DNA from: Desulfoluna spongiiphila
GTDB lineage: Bacteria > Desulfobacterota > Desulfobacteria > Desulfobacterales > Desulfolunaceae
DNA: 64,000 bases
Direction of reading: 5' to 3'
Assembly (NCBI RefSeq): GCF_900101345.1
Contig: NZ_FMUX01000001.1
Location: 616,581 to 680,580 of the forward strand
In this document: positions 27,407-36,081 of the stretch, in pieces
Numbering within the stretch: position 1 is the stretch's first letter
Layout of the letters: the number at the start of each line of letters is the position of its first letter
Notes under the pieces: model-generated
Told to the model about the DNA's origin: nothing
Database searches by the model: none
Seen by the model: the letters and a program-made list of their open reading frames with translations, nothing else
Position numbers and translations under genes: made by a program

Positions 27407-30400
27407 ATGAGTGACAGGAACACGATGGACACCGGTGTGGTGATGGGTATGGTGAAGCGGTTTCTCACCTCGAAGCTGTCGGTGATCATGGTCATGGCGG
27501 CCCTGCTCCTGGGCATGGCGGCCATTTTGATAACGCCCCGGGAGGAGGAGCCCCAGATCGTGGTGCCCATGGCCGATATCTACGTCCAGGCTCCGGGGGC
27601 AACGGCCGAGGAGGTGGAACACCTGGTGGCCACGCCCCTGGAGCAGCTGCTCTGGCAGATTGACGGGGTGGAGTATGTCTACTCCATGGCCAGGCGGGAC
27701 ATGGCCGTTGTCACGGTGCGGTTCTTTGTGGGGGAGAGCCGGGAACACTCCCTGGTCAAGCTCTACAACAAAATCAACATGAACATCGACAAGGTGGCCC
27801 CCCTGATCCGGGGCTGGGTGGTGAAACCCGTGGAGATCGATGACGTGCCCATCGTGGCTGTCACCCTCTACTCCGAAGCACACGACGACCATCAGCTTCG
27901 GCGCGTGGGCGAGGAGCTGCTGGCCCGGCTCGCGGAGGTAAAAAACGTCTCGGGGACTCAGATCGTGGGCGGTCGCAAGCGGGAGGTCCGGGTGGCGTTG
28001 CAGCCCGAGCGCATGAAGGGCCTGGGCGTCTCCCTTCTGGAGGTGAACCGCGCCCTCTCCGGCAGCGACGCCTCGATCACGGCCGGGCATTTCAGCCGGG
28101 TAAACACGGAGTACACGGTGACCAGCTCCTCTTTTTTGAAAACCACAGGTGAGGTCAAACGCCTTGTGGTGGGGGTGGCAAGCGATCGCCCGGTCTACCT
28201 CCGGGATGTGGCCGAGGTCATGGACGGACCGGAAGAGCCTCGTTCTTACAGCCGCTTAGGGTTCTCCCACCAGGCCATCAAAACACGCGGGCTTCAAGGA
28301 AAAGAGGCGTCCATGCCCGCAGTCACCCTTGCCATCGCCAAGAAAAAGGGGACCAACGCCGTCACCGTCTCCCGGGATGTGCTGGAAAAACTCCAGGAAC
28401 TCAAAGCCACCATGGTCCCTGCCGGCATGGAGACCGAGGTGATCCGCAACAACGGGCAGACCGCCCAGGATAAGGTCAACGGGCTCCTGGGCTCCCTTGC
28501 CTTTGCGGTCCTTTCCGTGGTGGTCCTGCTCATGATCGCCCTGGGATGGCGAGAAGCCCTGGTGGTTGCCGTGGCCGTTCCCATCAGCTTCTCCCTGGCC
28601 CTTTTCGTCAACCATCTCTTCGGCTACACCATCAACAGGGTGACCCTTTTTGCCCTTATCCTCTCCCTGGGCCTTGTGGTGGACGACCCCATCACCAACG
28701 TGGAGAACATCCAGCGCCACATGGCCGAGGGGACAAAAAACGCCATGGATGCCACCCTCTACGCCATCGGCGAGGTGCTCTCCCCGGTCATCATGAGCAC
28801 CATCTCCATCATCGTCTGCTTTACCCCGCTGTTCTTCATCACCGGGATGATGGGCCCCTACATGGCCCCCATGGCCATCAACGTCCCCTTGACCGTCACC
28901 TTCTCCACCCTCTGCGCCCTCACCATCGTGCCCTGGATGACCTATCTCCTGCTCAAAGGCTCAGGGACGGCCCTGAAAAAAGAGGCCCACGTCCCCGGCA
29001 CCGCACAGGCCTCTCGGGTTGTCCGGCTCTACAGACGGGCCGTGGGCTTTTTCCTCGTCTCCCAAAAAAGACGAAAAGTCCTGGCTGCCGCAGTGGGTCT
29101 TCTCTTCATCGCCTCGGCCCTGCTGGCCGCCGTGGGGCTTGTCCCCTTAAAACTCCTGCCCTTTGACAACAAAAACGAATTTCAGATCGTCCTCGACATG
29201 CCCGAGGGAACCACCCTGGAGTCCACCGATGCGGTGGTCCGACGGTTTGAAGCCTACCTGGAAAAGGTGCCCGAGGTGACCAGCATCGCCACCTACACCG
29301 GCACCTCCTCCCCCATGGACTTTAACGGCATGGTCCGCCACTACTACCTGCGCCAGGGGAGCCACCTGGCCGACCTCCGGGTAAACCTCACGGACAAAAG
29401 CAGGAGGAGCATGCAAAGCCACGCCATTGTCCTGCGCCTCCGCGCGGACCTGGAGGCCCTGGCCCGGGAGACCGGCGCAACCTTAAACATCGTTGAGGTG
29501 CCTCCGGGGCCACCGGTTCTGGCCACCCTCGTGGCCGAACTCTACGGCAGCCCCGAGACACCCTACAGCGCCCTCATCGATGCCGCCGACGAGGTGGCCG
29601 GAACCATGGGAGAAGAAGCCTTCGTCACCGACGTCGACACCACGGCCGTAGCTCCCCACACCCGCGTTGAGGTGACCGTGGACCGCGAGAAAGCAGCCCT
29701 TCACGGCGTGGACACCCGGGCCATCATCCGCACCCTGGCCGCTGCTTCCGGGGGGGCCGTGCCCGCCCAGGTCCATGCCCCCAGGGAACGCACCCCCTTG
29801 AACATCCGGGTCACCCTTCCCCTGGCCAGCCGCTCGGGCATGGCCGCCATCGGCAACATCCCGGTGAAAACCTCTGACGGAAGCATGGTCCCCCTGGCGG
29901 AAATCACCACCATCCACACCGTGCTGGAAGAGCAGCCCATCCTCCATAAAAATCTGGAACGGGTGGTCTTTGTCACCGCCGAAATGGCGGGACGGGCCCC
30001 CGCCGAAGCCGTCCTCTCCCTGAAAAAAAAGGTAAAACACGCCTTCACCGGCACAGGCATCCGCATCAACTGGAGCGGCGAAGGGGAGTGGAAGATTACC
30101 CTGCGCGTCTTCCGGGATATGGGCATCGCCTTTGCCGCAGCCCTTCTTGGCATCTACATCCTCCTGGTCATCCAATCCGGATCCTTCTCCATGCCCGTGC
30201 TCATCATGATGGCCATCCCCCTGACCATCCTGGGTATCATGCCCGGATTTTTCCTCCTGAACCTTGTGACGGCCGAGCAGGTGGGGGGCTATCACAACCC
30301 CGTCTTTTTCACCGCCACCAGCATGATCGGCATGATCGCCCTGGGGGGCATCGTCATCCGCAACGCCCTGGTCCTCATCGAGTTCATCCAGGATGCCACA

Positions 30401-30619
30401 AAGGCGGGCATGCCTTTGGCTGAAGCGGTTCTTCAAAGCGGGTCCAAGCGCCTTCGCCCCATTGTCCTCACCGCGCTGACCACCGCCATCGGTGCCGTGC
30501 CCATCACCTTCGACCCCGTCTTCTCCGGTCTTGCCTGGGCCCTCATCTTCGGCCTGTTGGCCTCCACCCTCTTTACCCTGGTAATCATTCCCGTCACCTA
30601 CTATGCCCTCCACGAATAG
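27407..30619 (+). CDS. RND-family efflux pump, inner-membrane subunit
   Basis: The 1070-residue protein has the RND layout of 12 membrane helices and two large periplasmic loops. The proton-relay Asp pair in helix 4 is present (LGLVVDDPITNVENI, about residues 424-438), with the later GMIALGGIVIRNALVLIEFI helix. The DPITNVEN form is typical of an AcrB-like subfamily distinct from classical AcrB. The drug or solute is not predictable. GGAAGG about ten bases before the ATG is a weak ribosome-binding site. The gene completes the tripartite pump with the TolC and membrane-fusion genes upstream, interrupted by repeat copy A. Confidence 0.94.
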   Translation: MSDRNTMDTGVVMGMVKRFLTSKLSVIMVMAALLLGMAAILITPREEEPQIVVPMADIYVQAPGATAEEVEHLVATPLEQLLWQIDGVEYVYSMARRDMAVVTVRFFVGESREHSLVKLYNKINMNIDKVAPLIRGWVVKPVEIDDVPIVAVTLYSEAHDDHQLRRVGEELLARLAEVKNVSGTQIVGGRKREVRVALQPERMKGLGVSLLEVNRALSGSDASITAGHFSRVNTEYTVTSSSFLKTTGEVKRLVVGVASDRPVYLRDVAEVMDGPEEPRSYSRLGFSHQAIKTRGLQGKEASMPAVTLAIAKKKGTNAVTVSRDVLEKLQELKATMVPAGMETEVIRNNGQTAQDKVNGLLGSLAFAVLSVVVLLMIALGWREALVVAVAVPISFSLALFVNHLFGYTINRVTLFALILSLGLVVDDPITNVENIQRHMAEGTKNAMDATLYAIGEVLSPVIMSTISIIVCFTPLFFITGMMGPYMAPMAINVPLTVTFSTLCALTIVPWMTYLLLKGSGTALKKEAHVPGTAQASRVVRLYRRAVGFFLVSQKRRKVLAAAVGLLFIASALLAAVGLVPLKLLPFDNKNEFQIVLDMPEGTTLESTDAVVRRFEAYLEKVPEVTSIATYTGTSSPMDFNGMVRHYYLRQGSHLADLRVNLTDKSRRSMQSHAIVLRLRADLEALARETGATLNIVEVPPGPPVLATLVAELYGSPETPYSALIDAADEVAGTMGEEAFVTDVDTTAVAPHTRVEVTVDREKAALHGVDTRAIIRTLAAASGGAVPAQVHAPRERTPLNIRVTLPLASRSGMAAIGNIPVKTSDGSMVPLAEITTIHTVLEEQPILHKNLERVVFVTAEMAGRAPAEAVLSLKKKVKHAFTGTGIRINWSGEGEWKITLRVFRDMGIAFAAALLGIYILLVIQSGSFSMPVLIMMAIPLTILGIMPGFFLLNLVTAEQVGGYHNPVFFTATSMIGMIALGGIVIRNALVLIEFIQDATKAGMPLAEAVLQSGSKRLRPIVLTALTTAIGAVPITFDPVFSGLAWALIFGLLASTLFTLVIIPVTYYALHE

Positions 30620-30622
30620 GGT

Positions 30623-30647
30623 GGCCCAGGCGGGCAGGGGCCTTTTT
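30623..30647 (+). terminator. Possible terminator after RND gene
   Basis: A short GC stem GGCCC/GGGCC (30623-30627 with 30638-30642) is followed directly by five T residues, 4 bp after the stop. Confidence 0.5.
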
Positions 30648-30940
30648 CCCACATGGCGATGCCTCCTCCTGCCCCTTAGTCCCCCTATGGGGCAGTCACA
30701 AATATCTCAGCCCCTCTCCCCGCCATAAGAAAATCCACCGACCGGGACCCTTTTACCGAGAAAAGGTACAAAACGTGTGTCACCATCCCATCCCCCGTCC
30801 ACCCCACGGGTACACGTCCCCCTGAGGACAGGTATCTCCCAGAAGCCACACCAGGACACACAAGCCACTTATATTGCAGGATATAGACACATCACCCCGG
30901 TTTCAAAAGGCCCCAACGCCCCTTACTCAGCGTATCCATA
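30648..30940. other. Intergenic region before dctP promoter block
   Basis: No gene was recognised in this stretch. It leads into an AT-rich block containing the shared promoter/operator described separately. Confidence 0.4.
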
Positions 30941-31011
30941 ATCCCATAATGTGGAACATATTTTTTATTTTATCATATTGTGTTGACAGTATCGAAAGGG
31001 GTGTGTCAAGT
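30941..31011 (+). promoter_or_regulatory. Promoter/operator block upstream of dctP (shared design)
   Basis: ATCCCATAAT at 30941-30950, CATATTGTG at 30974-30982 and TTGACA at 30983-30988 lie in an AT-rich block. A weak -10 (TCAAGT, 31006-31011) is 17 bases on. The same elements with identical spacing occur at 34941-34988 upstream of the corrinoid-protein gene (34 of the first 50 positions identical by eye). The IclR regulator encoded between them is the natural candidate binder. Confidence 0.6.
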
Positions 31012-31469
31012 TATCAAACATTGTGTTGGGTTGAGAGGGTTCACGGATCCTCCCCGGAAAGGGAACCCCATCACAGACCAGGGAACCATCCCCTGTGAAA
31101 CGTTTATGCCTCTGCCCTCCGTCAACATCTCCTTTGACGGTTCACCGGAGGCGCGACCTGAGTGTCCTTTCTTCGACCAGTTTGTGTCGAAAAACGTTTC
31201 CAGGGCGTGTCACAAAAGATACGAAGCGGTGCCTTCACCGGTCCGCCTCCAGATACATACCGCTGGGTGCCTTTGTTGTCCTGCCCGACATCCTTATCAG
31301 GTGCCCCTTTCCAGCCGCTGACAAGCGGCTGGAAAAAATGCGAACGCGTACACAATTTGTTGCCCCTGCAGGCAACAATCAAGGCATATATCCCTGTATG
31401 GTAGCCTGGGGCCCCAACCCGCCCCAACCGTATATGCCCCAATCAACAATGCGTATAGGAGGAGGTAGT
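31012..31469 (+). other. Long structured leader of dctP
   Basis: About 460 bases separate the promoter block from the ATG and hold no convincing gene. Near the 3' end there are perfect inverted repeats: 31308-31319 with 31324-31335 (12 bp, loop GACA), 31357-31364 with 31371-31378 (TTGTTGCC/GGCAACAA) and 31383-31390 with 31431-31438 (GGCATATA/TATATGCC). None has a following T-tract. I do not recognise a known riboswitch; cobalamin-box landmarks were not seen. Confidence 0.5.
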
Positions 31470-32468
31470 ATGTTACGTAAGTCTTTTGTTGTTGCCCTTT
31501 CATTTCTTACCCTGGCCGTGGTCGGTCTCACGGGCGCCCAGGCCGCACAGACCATCAAGCTCGGCTACGGTGATCCCCCAGAGTCCGATCAGGGTGTTTA
31601 CGCACGGCGTTTCAAAGAAGTTGTGGAGCAGCTCTCCGAAGGGGATATCAAGGTTGAGCTCTTCTCCGGCGGTGCCCTGGGCACCGAGACCGAAATGCTT
31701 CAGACCACACGAAAAGGGACCCTTGACATGTCCCTGGTCTTCAGCGGCAACGCCGTTCCCTTCGTCAAGGAGCTGGGCACCCTCACCATGCCCTACCTCA
31801 TCAAAAACGAGTACGACGCGGTGAAAGTGACCACCGGCGAACTCGGCGCCTTTTGGAACGAAACCTGCGTCAAAAAGGGTGGCTTCCGCATCCTCGGCTG
31901 GGTCTACTCCAACTTCCGTCACCTCACCAACAACGAGCGACCCGTTACCTCCCTCAAGGACGTCAAGGGCCTCAAGATCCGTATCCCCCAGAATAAGATC
32001 CACATGGCCACCTACCGTGCCTGGGGCGCCAACCCCGTGCCCATCTCATGGCCTGAGACCTTCACCGCCCTTCAGCAGGGCGTTGTGGACGGCCAGGACA
32101 ACCCCTACATCGTCATGTACACCTCCAAGTTCCAGGAGGTTCAGAAGTACTGCACGGAAGTTCACCACATGTACGCCCTGCAGTTCCTCTCTGTGGGTGA
32201 GCGCAGCTGGAAGAAATACGACCAGAGGACCCGCGATATCCTGACCCGCGCAGGCATCGAAGCCCAGCAGTACAACCTCCTCTTCCAGGTCAAGGAAGCC
32301 TCCAAGGCCAAAGAGGCCATGGCCGCCGCAGGCGTCCAGATGAGCAACCTCACCGATGAAGAGGAGTGGATCCGACTGGCCAAAGAAAAAGTCTGGCCCA
32401 ATTTCTACGACTTCATCGGCGGCAAAGAGATCATCGACAGAGTCGAGGCCACCCTGGCAGCAGAATAA
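31470..32468 (+). CDS. dctP: TRAP transporter solute-binding protein (DctP family)
   Basis: The 332-residue protein has a Sec signal peptide (cleavage near AQA-AQT, about residue 26) and the DctP fold: IKLGYGDPPESDQGVYARRFKEVVEQLS at the start, GALGTETEML, and the LKDVKGLKIRIP Arg region that usually clamps a carboxylate. It captures a substrate in the periplasm for a TRAP permease. AGGAGGAGG lies four bases before the ATG at 31470. No DctQ or DctM permease gene follows, so the permease must be encoded elsewhere. It is the first gene of the methyl-corrinoid cluster, which suggests a methylated organic acid substrate (inference). Confidence 0.92.
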   Translation: MLRKSFVVALSFLTLAVVGLTGAQAAQTIKLGYGDPPESDQGVYARRFKEVVEQLSEGDIKVELFSGGALGTETEMLQTTRKGTLDMSLVFSGNAVPFVKELGTLTMPYLIKNEYDAVKVTTGELGAFWNETCVKKGGFRILGWVYSNFRHLTNNERPVTSLKDVKGLKIRIPQNKIHMATYRAWGANPVPISWPETFTALQQGVVDGQDNPYIVMYTSKFQEVQKYCTEVHHMYALQFLSVGERSWKKYDQRTRDILTRAGIEAQQYNLLFQVKEASKAKEAMAAAGVQMSNLTDEEEWIRLAKEKVWPNFYDFIGGKEIIDRVEATLAAE

Positions 32469-32525
32469 CCCCTTTGCATCACGTCACCATCTCCGGTTAG
32501 CCACCCTGACCGGAGACGGTCCCTG

Positions 32526-32549
32526 CCCCCCGGCGACGGCGCCGGGGGG
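32526..32549 (+). other. Strong hairpin between dctP and methyltransferase gene
   Basis: A perfect 10-bp stem CCCCCCGGCG/CGCCGGGGGG (32526-32535 with 32540-32549) has an ACGG loop and no T-tract. It could limit read-through or protect the dctP message, letting binding protein exceed enzyme. Confidence 0.5.
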
Positions 32550-32750
32550 TAATTCGGACAGACACGACCCGGGCCAGCCAGAGCCCTGCCCCGGAGTGGC
32601 CCCGGCCGTGTGTAGCTGAACAGACAAAAAACAAAACAGAAGGGTTCCCCGGCACCTTGCGGCACCGCGACCGCAAGACCTGTCCGGCCCCATCACAGAC
32701 CACGTGAACCCACATACACGAGATCCCTTTCCGGGATGAAGGAGTCATCC

Positions 32751-33905
32751 ATGAACCATAAAGAACGCGCACTCACCGCCTTGAACCACGAAGAGCCGGA
32801 CCGGGTTCCCATTGACCTGGGAGGTCGCAACACCACCCTCATGCTCAACGGATATGAGGCCTTCAAGAAAAAACACGGAAAAGAGGACCTCCCCACGGAG
32901 ATCATGTCCAAGGTCTGGCAGACCGCCTTCATCGACGAGCACTTCCTCAAACAATACAACGCGGACTTCCGCCATGTCCGGCCCAAGAACATCGTGGTCC
33001 TGGGCGAAGACGCCAAGCAGGAGTTCACCGAGGACGGCTGCGAGATCTTCACCGACCAGTGGGGCGTCAAACGTAAAGTGGACGGCGAATACGCCACCAT
33101 CCACGAATACAACATGAAAGAGCCCACACTGGAGGCCATTGAGAACCACCCCTGGCCCCATGCGGCAACGGACTTTGATTTCAGCAATGTCGGGGCAGAA
33201 GCAAAAAAGCTCCACGACGAAGGCGAGTATGCGGTGGTGGGATGCATGGGAAGCCCCGGCAACCTCTTTGAGCAGTGCTGGTGCATGCGCGGCATGCCCG
33301 AGTTCTTCATGGACATGATGGCCAGGAAGGATTTCGCCCACGCCCTGCTTCGCAAGGTCTGCGACCACAGAAAAGAGAACGCGCGCCTCTTCCTCGAAGA
33401 GGCCGGCGAGTACATTGATGTGATTCAGTGTGCCGACGACCTGGCCATGCAGAACGCTCCCTTCATGTCCATGCCCATGTACCGGGAGTTCATCAAGCCC
33501 TACCAGGCGGAACTCTTCAGCTACATCAAGAGCATGACCAAGGCAAAACTCTACTACCACAGCTGCGGCGCCGTCACCGGCCTGCTGGACGACCTCGTGG
33601 AGATCGGCGTGGACATCTTGAACCCCGTCCAGGTGTCTGCTACGGGCATGGAGACCGATCAGCTGAATAAACGCTTCGGCGACAAGCTCTCCTTCTGGGG
33701 CGCCATCGACACCTTCCATGTCCTGCCCAACGGCAGCGTCGACGACGTTCGCAAAGAAGTGGCCACGCGCATCCGGGACCTCGCCCCCGGCGGCGGATAC
33801 ATCCTGGGCTCCGTCCACAACATGCAGTCCGACATCTCCCCTGAAAATGTCGTGGCCATGCTGGAAGCCGCCATCGAATTCGGACAGTATCCCATCGCCT
33901 GCTGA
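32751..33905 (+). CDS. MtaA/CmuA/UroD-family methyltransferase
   Basis: The 384-residue protein belongs to the uroporphyrinogen-decarboxylase-like methyltransferases (N-terminal MNHKERALTALNHEEPDRVPIDLGG, typical of the family). The zinc-ligand pair His270-x-Cys272 (YYHSCGAV) is present; the third Cys is less clear, possibly the C-terminal Cys384. Such enzymes move methyl groups between a substrate, a corrinoid protein and coenzyme M or tetrahydrofolate. True UroD is less likely because of the HxC pair and the corrinoid gene close by. AAGGAG lies six bases before ATG 32751. It follows dctP by 282 bp. Confidence 0.85.
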   Translation: MNHKERALTALNHEEPDRVPIDLGGRNTTLMLNGYEAFKKKHGKEDLPTEIMSKVWQTAFIDEHFLKQYNADFRHVRPKNIVVLGEDAKQEFTEDGCEIFTDQWGVKRKVDGEYATIHEYNMKEPTLEAIENHPWPHAATDFDFSNVGAEAKKLHDEGEYAVVGCMGSPGNLFEQCWCMRGMPEFFMDMMARKDFAHALLRKVCDHRKENARLFLEEAGEYIDVIQCADDLAMQNAPFMSMPMYREFIKPYQAELFSYIKSMTKAKLYYHSCGAVTGLLDDLVEIGVDILNPVQVSATGMETDQLNKRFGDKLSFWGAIDTFHVLPNGSVDDVRKEVATRIRDLAPGGGYILGSVHNMQSDISPENVVAMLEAAIEFGQYPIAC

Positions 33906-33926
33906 TCCCCTTCAGCTTCCGGTAAT

Positions 33927-33964
33927 AAAAAAGCCCCCCTTCACACTGGAAGGGGGGCTTTTTT
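33927..33964. terminator. Bidirectional intrinsic terminator
   Basis: A perfect 16-bp stem (33927-33942 with 33949-33964), loop ACACTG, starts with six A and ends with six T. It can stop the methyltransferase message (plus strand) and the iclR message (minus strand). Confidence 0.93.
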
Positions 33965-34050
33965 GCGGATGCGGCCCCTTACTCAAAAAAAAAGGCGGCG
34001 CTTCTCAATCAAAGCGATCCGCCAGGGACACAGGGCCATAGATGTCCGGG

Positions 34051-34779
34051 TTAGCCGATATTCTGCTTCAAATACCCCACAAGCTCCTCCCGCTTGGACT
34101 CCCACTCACGCCCCACCAGGGCATCCACGGCCATGGCGCCCACCAGCTTCCCCTCGAACTTCAAAGGGTAGGAGACCCCGAGGCCGCCCTGGACAAGGAA
34201 GGATTCCGCGTACCCGTATCCCAGCTTTCGGGACAAGGCCACATATTCCATCAGGGTCTCCCGGTCCACAAGCAGCACATCGCGCAGCCGCTCTTTATTC
34301 CGGTCCAGGATGGCCGTTATCTTCTCGTCGTCCAGAAACGCCAGCATGCCCATGGACGGGGAGCCGAACCCCAAAGGAGCCCTCTCTCCGGGGCGACAGG
34401 CCGCCAGCTGGATCACGTTGGTCCCCTGGAAAATCCCCACGCATTTGCAGTCGTCCCCGTCCCGGATAAACAGGGAGGTGGTGTAGCCGAACAGCCGGGC
34501 CACGTTTCCGGCCAGGGCCCCGAAACTCGTCCGGACATAGTGCTCCATGGAGAGGCCGGAATAGATGACGCTGTCCGACCCGATAATGTAGGTCTTGTGT
34601 TTCTGATCAAAGGAGAGGAACCCACAGTCAGTAAGCACCGACAGGAGCCTGTGAGCCGTGGAGGTAGTAATCTCCATGGCCTCGCTCACCTCTTTGAGGG
34701 TGGTGGGGGACTCCCCCCGCTGAATGATCATCTTCAATATATTAAGAGTACGATACACACTTTGTGCGCCTTGAATCAT
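34051..34779 (-). CDS. IclR-family transcriptional regulator
   Basis: The 242-residue protein has an N-terminal winged helix (about residues 5-70; LKEVSEAMEITTSTAHRLLSVL is the recognition region) and a C-terminal IclR effector domain (about 80-240). IclR proteins sense small organic molecules and repress or activate catabolic genes. The gene lies between the methyltransferase and corrinoid-protein genes and is divergent from the latter. The duplicated operator-like blocks at 30941 and 34941 are likely targets. The start is ATG 34779; a TTG three codons upstream is possible. No strong ribosome-binding site is visible. Confidence 0.9.
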   Translation of the reverse strand: MIQGAQSVYRTLNILKMIIQRGESPTTLKEVSEAMEITTSTAHRLLSVLTDCGFLSFDQKHKTYIIGSDSVIYSGLSMEHYVRTSFGALAGNVARLFGYTTSLFIRDGDDCKCVGIFQGTNVIQLAACRPGERAPLGFGSPSMGMLAFLDDEKITAILDRNKERLRDVLLVDRETLMEYVALSRKLGYGYAESFLVQGGLGVSYPLKFEGKLVGAMAVDALVGREWESKREELVGYLKQNIG

Positions 34780-34940
34780 GGAATCCAACCTGTGGTGTTT
34801 TCGGATCCTTCATCCTTGTTCGGCCGGGGTGGCCTGCAGAATCTCCTGAATCCATCATTAATTCACAACGATGACATACCCATACGTCAAAGAAATTGCA
34901 AGGAAAATCCCTGAATCCATGGCTGGTCAGCATCGCACTT

Positions 34941-35011
34941 ATCCCATATTATGAGATATAAGATATATATTCCCATATTATATTGACACCATACATCCCC
35001 TGTGCCATGAT
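34941..35011 (+). promoter_or_regulatory. Promoter/operator block upstream of corrinoid-protein gene
   Basis: ATCCCATATTATGAGAT (34941-34957) is a near-perfect 17-bp palindrome. TCCCATATTA recurs at 34971-34980, and TTGACA lies at 34983-34988 with CATGAT (35006-35011) as -10 after 17 bases. The ATCCCAT-to-TTGACA distance (42 bases) equals that upstream of dctP. A leader of about 265 bases without a recognised ORF follows. Confidence 0.6.
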
Positions 35012-35275
35012 GCCCGTGAAGAACCCGGGAACCCACTGTCACGAGAAAAATCCCGCCTTCTTCATCATGCGCCGCACCAGCGGAACCCCTTGATGCCCTT
35101 ATTTTTTCAAGGGGCCCGTTGCACGGGCGACACCCCCGGAAAGGTTCGGCCCAGTCAACCCGATCTGTTTTCTTGACGGCTCTGTAACCGCCCGCCGCCC
35201 CGCAAGGACTCAACCACCGGCAGGGGTCGGAAGAAACGTTGCACAGTGTCCGTCTTCACCAAAGGAGTAAGTAAA

Positions 35276-35908
35276 ATGTCTGTTGAAAGTGTCTTCCAGG
35301 CCGTTATCGATCTTGATCCCGCCAAAGTGGTAGCAGATGTCAACGCAGAAATTGCTGCCGGGACCGCCGTCAATGAAATCCTCAACCAGGGCCTCATCCG
35401 GGCCATGGATGTGGTGGGAGAACGTTTCTCCGCCGGGGAGACCTTCGTTCCCGAAATGCTCATGTCCGCCCACACCATGAAATCCGGGGTGGAAGTCCTG
35501 AAGCCCTACCTGACCGGCGAAGACGTCAAAAAGGTGGGGACCATCGTCATCGGGACGGTCCACGGGGACCTGCACGACATCGGCAAAAACCTGGTCTGCA
35601 TCATGCTGGAAGGGGCCGGATTCAATGTCGTGGATTTGGGCGTTGACGTGCTGAAAGAAAAGTTCATCGAGGCGGCCATCGAGCACAAAGCAGACATCAT
35701 CGGGCTCTCAACCCTTCTGACCACCACCATGTGCGTGGTGGAAGAGACCGTTGAAGCCATCAACGAAGCGGGCCTGCGGGACTCCGTCAAGATCCTTGTG
35801 GGCGGCGCGCCCCTGAACCAGGATTTCGCAGATCGCATCGGAGCCGACGGCTTTGCCCCGGATGCCGGTGCCGCAGGCAAAATGGCCCGGGAACTGGTTC
35901 TCCAGTAA
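35276..35908 (+). CDS. Methyl-accepting corrinoid protein (MtaC/MttC-like)
   Basis: The 210-residue protein has an N-terminal helical methionine-synthase-like domain (about 5-85) and a C-terminal B12-binding Rossmann domain with the lower-ligand motif DxHxxG (Asp98, His100, Gly103 in GDLHDIGKN), plus GLSTLLTTTM and GGAPLN. It carries the methyl group as methyl-Co(III) between a substrate methyltransferase and the MtaA/UroD-type enzyme. AAAGGAG lies eight bases before ATG 35276. No MtaB/MttB-type substrate methyltransferase or RamA-type reactivase is in the window. Repeat copy B starts 17 bases after the stop. Confidence 0.94.
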   Translation: MSVESVFQAVIDLDPAKVVADVNAEIAAGTAVNEILNQGLIRAMDVVGERFSAGETFVPEMLMSAHTMKSGVEVLKPYLTGEDVKKVGTIVIGTVHGDLHDIGKNLVCIMLEGAGFNVVDLGVDVLKEKFIEAAIEHKADIIGLSTLLTTTMCVVEETVEAINEAGLRDSVKILVGGAPLNQDFADRIGADGFAPDAGAAGKMARELVLQ

Positions 35909-35925
35909 GGGATATGGAAAAAAAT

Positions 35926-36081
35926 GCCTCCGGCGGCCCTGCCGGGGGCCAAACTTTTGAAAAGTTTGACAAACAGGTTTTAAAAACCTTTCTTAAGGGA
36001 ATTCGTTTTTAAAGACGACTGCATTCACCCCGAGGAACGAGGGGGGGGAATGCAGTCGTAACCTGGGGCTGGCCGCCGGAG
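35926..36081 (-). repeat. Dispersed intergenic element, copy B (about 156 bp)
   Basis: GCCTCCGGCGG at 35926-35936 pairs with CCGCCGGAG at 36073-36081; the last two bases of the right end are lost. It contains AAACTTTTGAAAAGTTT and a 12-bp perfect stem (36015-36026 with 36048-36059) enclosing CCCC-GAGGAACGA-GGGG. Its first 55 bases are almost identical to copy A. Confidence 0.85.

Noticed and set aside
31308..31335. Intrinsic terminator in the dctP leader
   Set aside because: The 12-bp stem is followed by A residues on plus and lacks a downstream T-run on minus, so it is only a hairpin.
31095..31469. N-terminal extension of the DctP protein
   Set aside because: The extension precedes a perfect ribosome-binding site and signal peptide at 31470 and has no family similarity.
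32751..33905. Uroporphyrinogen decarboxylase (HemE)
   Set aside because: The HxC zinc-ligand pair and the neighbouring corrinoid gene point to the methyltransferase branch of the same superfamily.
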